Origin: Amaranthus tricolor
Taxonomy: Eukaryota; Streptophyta; Magnoliopsida; Caryophyllales; Amaranthaceae
Length of the DNA stretch: 64,000 nt
Direction: 5' to 3'
Assembly (NCBI RefSeq): GCF_026212465.1
Contig: NC_080047.1
Span: 42,628,059-42,692,058 of the forward strand
Shown: piece by piece, positions 62,001 through 64,000 of the stretch
Layout of the letters: every line of letters starts with the position of its first letter
How positions within the stretch are numbered: the first letter of the stretch is position 1
Notes under the pieces: model-generated
What the model was told of the DNA's origin: nothing
Seen by the model: only the letters and a program-made list of their open reading frames with translations
Databases searched by the model: none
Translations under genes and position numbers: made by a program

Positions 62001-63046
62001 CTCCCCTTCTTTTGTGTGATTTTTTGCTAAAAGTAACTCATGTCATTCGAGTTTTGTCGTTTAATATGCCTTCTACCACCAAATAGATGCAACTTTTGAC
62101 CAATAAAGTTCTCATATATAAAGTCGAATGTAGCATCAATTTGATGACAAGACATACATGTTATCACGCTTTCATCTCCAAATCTCTCAAGCACGCACTA
62201 TAGTATAATGGTATATATACTTTTGCACGAGTTCACCCTTCACTAGAGTATTATTGTTGTTGATTGCTTCTTTAGCATTTTCCATTATGGTAGCTTGATC
62301 AGGTTCCATATCATTTAGACGATAATTTATGACTTATGTCTTTGAATTAAATGTTGGAAGATTTTTTGTACTAAAGTCATGGGGACATTCCATGTCGGTG
62401 TAACAGATCAGTCGGACCCGTAACCGAAACTTGATAGTTTGGACAATATGAGTCTGCCCAATGACTCCCAAAAGATACTTCCTTATATTTATTATTTCCA
62501 AAGCTAATTATTATTACAAAGGGTGGCCCTTTATATAGCCTAAGCCCCAAGAGACAACTACAAAGAATAACAACTAATCTAATCGACACAATACAAAGAC
62601 TAATAATAGTGAAAAGACAATAATGCCCTTGGACCCTTTGACCTAAGTTATCATAGTTGGATATCACTAATGAATGTCTAATTACTTAAGTATTTCTATA
62701 AAAGAAGAGCATGATGAGCTATAAGTTGATTTAGGTCTATGCTTTTTTTGGTGCCATATTTCCTTTTTTTTTATTTATATTAGTTACTTAAAAGTTTTGC
62801 TTTGTTGTACCACAGGAACCTTTCAGATTTTTATGGGAAGCCATACAATATGGTCAAGTTCTTTCCCTATATCAGGGTTTAGGGACAAAGAACTTGCAAT
62901 CTGTTATACAACAGTTTGTTTATTTTTATGGATACAGCTTTCTAAAGAGGCTTTACCTGAAGAGAAGTAATTCTAAGTCTATGGGCACAGTGGCAAACTT
63001 GATTGTTGCTGCTGCTGCAGGGGCTTGCACCAGTATTATTACTCAG
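59064..63046 (+). CDS. PNC1: Peroxisomal adenine nucleotide carrier (PNC type), first two coding exons
   Basis: Exon 1 (59064-59206) starts [21 protein letters not shown] and contains the first mitochondrial-carrier signature [10 protein letters not shown]. Exon 2 (62816-63046) encodes NLSDF...[20 protein letters not shown], then [15 protein letters not shown] and [18 protein letters not shown], the second and third membrane segments. Both splice sites are GT-AG. The family exchanges ATP for AMP across the peroxisomal membrane for fatty-acid activation. The remaining exons lie beyond the window. Exon 2 needs one extra base in the T run at 62829-62833: as written, translation after exon 1 hits a stop after about 20 codons, whereas one more T restores the family sequence and phase 0 at the exon end. 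This is either an assembly error or a real frameshift. A splice acceptor (TCTCTAG) immediately precedes the ATG, so a 5' UTR intron is possible. PNC1 versus PNC2 cannot be decided here. Confidence 0.82.
59615..60967. mobile_element. Long inverted repeat in PNC intron 1 (MITE/MULE-like)
   Basis: Arms at about 59615-59850 and 60741-60967 are inverted, moderately diverged copies. Blocks such as TTTTTACACTATG.., TTTCGACCAATA and CAAGGG.ATAT pair with their complements. The 0.9-kb interior holds a CT-rich stretch and a 63-codon ORF (60428-60619) I do not recognise. No target duplication was confirmed. The transcript could form a long hairpin within the intron. Confidence 0.7.
62399..62666 (-). mobile_element. 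LTR-like fragment in PNC intron 1 (candidate)
   Basis: On the minus strand it starts near TGATATCCAACTATG, has a TATA box (CTATATAAAGGG, 62527-62538) and ends ATCTGTTACA. No matched 5-bp flanks and no partner, so it may be a solo LTR with eroded ends. Confidence 0.4.
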
Positions 63047-64000
63047 GTATTTCTCATATTTCTAGTTGATGAATAACCGTTATCATGTGCTACGTTATTT
63101 TAATTTTCTTGAGTTTCGTATGCATTCATGACATGTTGATCTAGAAGGCCTCTCGGGCCTTTTTTTTTTTCCCAGGGGGTCTATGATGTCAAAAATCTAC
63201 TGAATTTTAGTTTGTTGCATAATTATCTAATGTTTATACTACATATCTAACCTTAGTCTAGAAGCTTCTATATATAAGTTACACCTTTTAATTAAAAAGA
63301 ATTTGAATTCAAATGGAGAATAAGGCTTTGTTAAATACTTAGTTTTAAAAGGCGCAAAGCACACCGAGAAATAGAGGTCTGAGAGCCTAGAGGCTAAGCG
63401 CAAGGTGAAAACTCAAGCTTTTCGTAGGCAAGGATCACTTATTTGCTTAAATGCTTATAAAAAAGTATATTTGATATATTGCTTAAAGATTCGAAATTTT
63501 TTTCCATTGCACTATGCCACTAATATAGTGCAAAATGGTACTAGAGGGTACCTAAAACCCCATTTTAAAGCATTTTGCCTAATTGTTCTGTGTTTTATTG
63601 TGCCCTTTTGTGGGTTCCACATCGTTTTTCTCTTGTGTTCTTTGATAACAATGTGATAAAAAACTAAGTGGTTTGATTCTCAACACCCACACGAATGATT
63701 GATTCCCTATTCCCCTTACTTGTATGGATTTTCTAGCCTATTCTCAACTAAAAAAAACAATGTGATAAAACTAGAACTCTAGAAGAATTTAAAAAAAAAG
63801 AGATAGAATTTATGAAATAAACTAGCTGAAAGCTGGAAAAACAAGAACAGGAAAATTGACAGAAGAAAAAACCAGAAGAAAGAAAACACTCAAAGTTTAA
63901 GTTGACAAAGGAAGAAAAGACAAGGTAATGAAGAATCTAGAAGGAAATAAAAAAAATGAAAAATCTTTTGCAAGACATTCTTGATATGGTTTACTCCTTG
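63047..64000 (+). other. PNC intron 2 (start), running off the window
   Basis: Begins with the GTATTT donor after ACTCAG. Contains a segment at 63340-63420 with GGCGCAAAGC and GAGGCTAAGCGC that may be a dispersed repeat, and an A-rich region from 63750. No exon 3 (expected to begin PLDTASSRMQ-like) is visible before 64000. Confidence 0.6.

Overview
This is a nuclear genomic window from a dicot plant. Two genes have typical plant intron-exon structure: a chloroplast-type DEAD-box helicase and a peroxisomal adenine-nucleotide carrier. There is also an intronless SKP1-like gene, and Copia elements, LTR remnants, hAT and MULE-like MITEs and a tRNA-derived SINE are abundant. I cannot name the species from the sequence; Caryophyllales would fit but is only a guess. 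Nothing suggests bacterial, plastid or mitochondrial origin.

Layout. (1) 1-20085 is a gene-free tandem array with a 4772-bp period. Each period is a dimer of two diverged monomers (A about 2.4 kb, B about 1.95 kb) and, in three of four periods, also carries a 461-bp solo Copia LTR with a 5-bp target-site duplication. One period keeps the empty site. The array runs into a 100-N gap (20086-20185). (2) 20186-26480 is a small SKP1 cluster on the minus strand: one intact gene, one frameshifted copy, three copies of the upstream region, and a truncated Copia element joined to one of those copies at its TATA box. (3) 27902-46566 is one minus-strand gene, RH58, which I reassembled into ten exons (464 codons including stop, all phases consistent). 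Intron 1 is 11.2 kb because two complete but decayed Copia elements sit in it end to end, antisense to the gene. Introns 7 and 8 hold a SINE and a solo-LTR-like insertion. (4) 46.6-58.6 kb is intergenic: LTR-type sequence, a truncated Harbinger-like ORF, a hAT MITE with a perfect 8-bp duplication, and a long-inverted-repeat element split by a 2615-bp solo-LTR-like insertion. Both of the last two carry series of short palindromes. (5) 59064-64000 holds the first two coding exons of a PNC-type peroxisomal ATP carrier on the plus strand, running off the window. Its exon 2 has an apparent 1-nt deletion in a T run.

The genes are independent housekeeping genes, not an operon or pathway. The most interesting content is structural: the staged history of the satellite (dimer, LTR insertion, loss of the internal region, amplification), an identity break exactly at the empty site, and two unrelated hairpin-motif series, one of which looks as if stem pairing has been kept while stem sequence changed. 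I found no gene cluster or defence-like system that I would call a new biological system.
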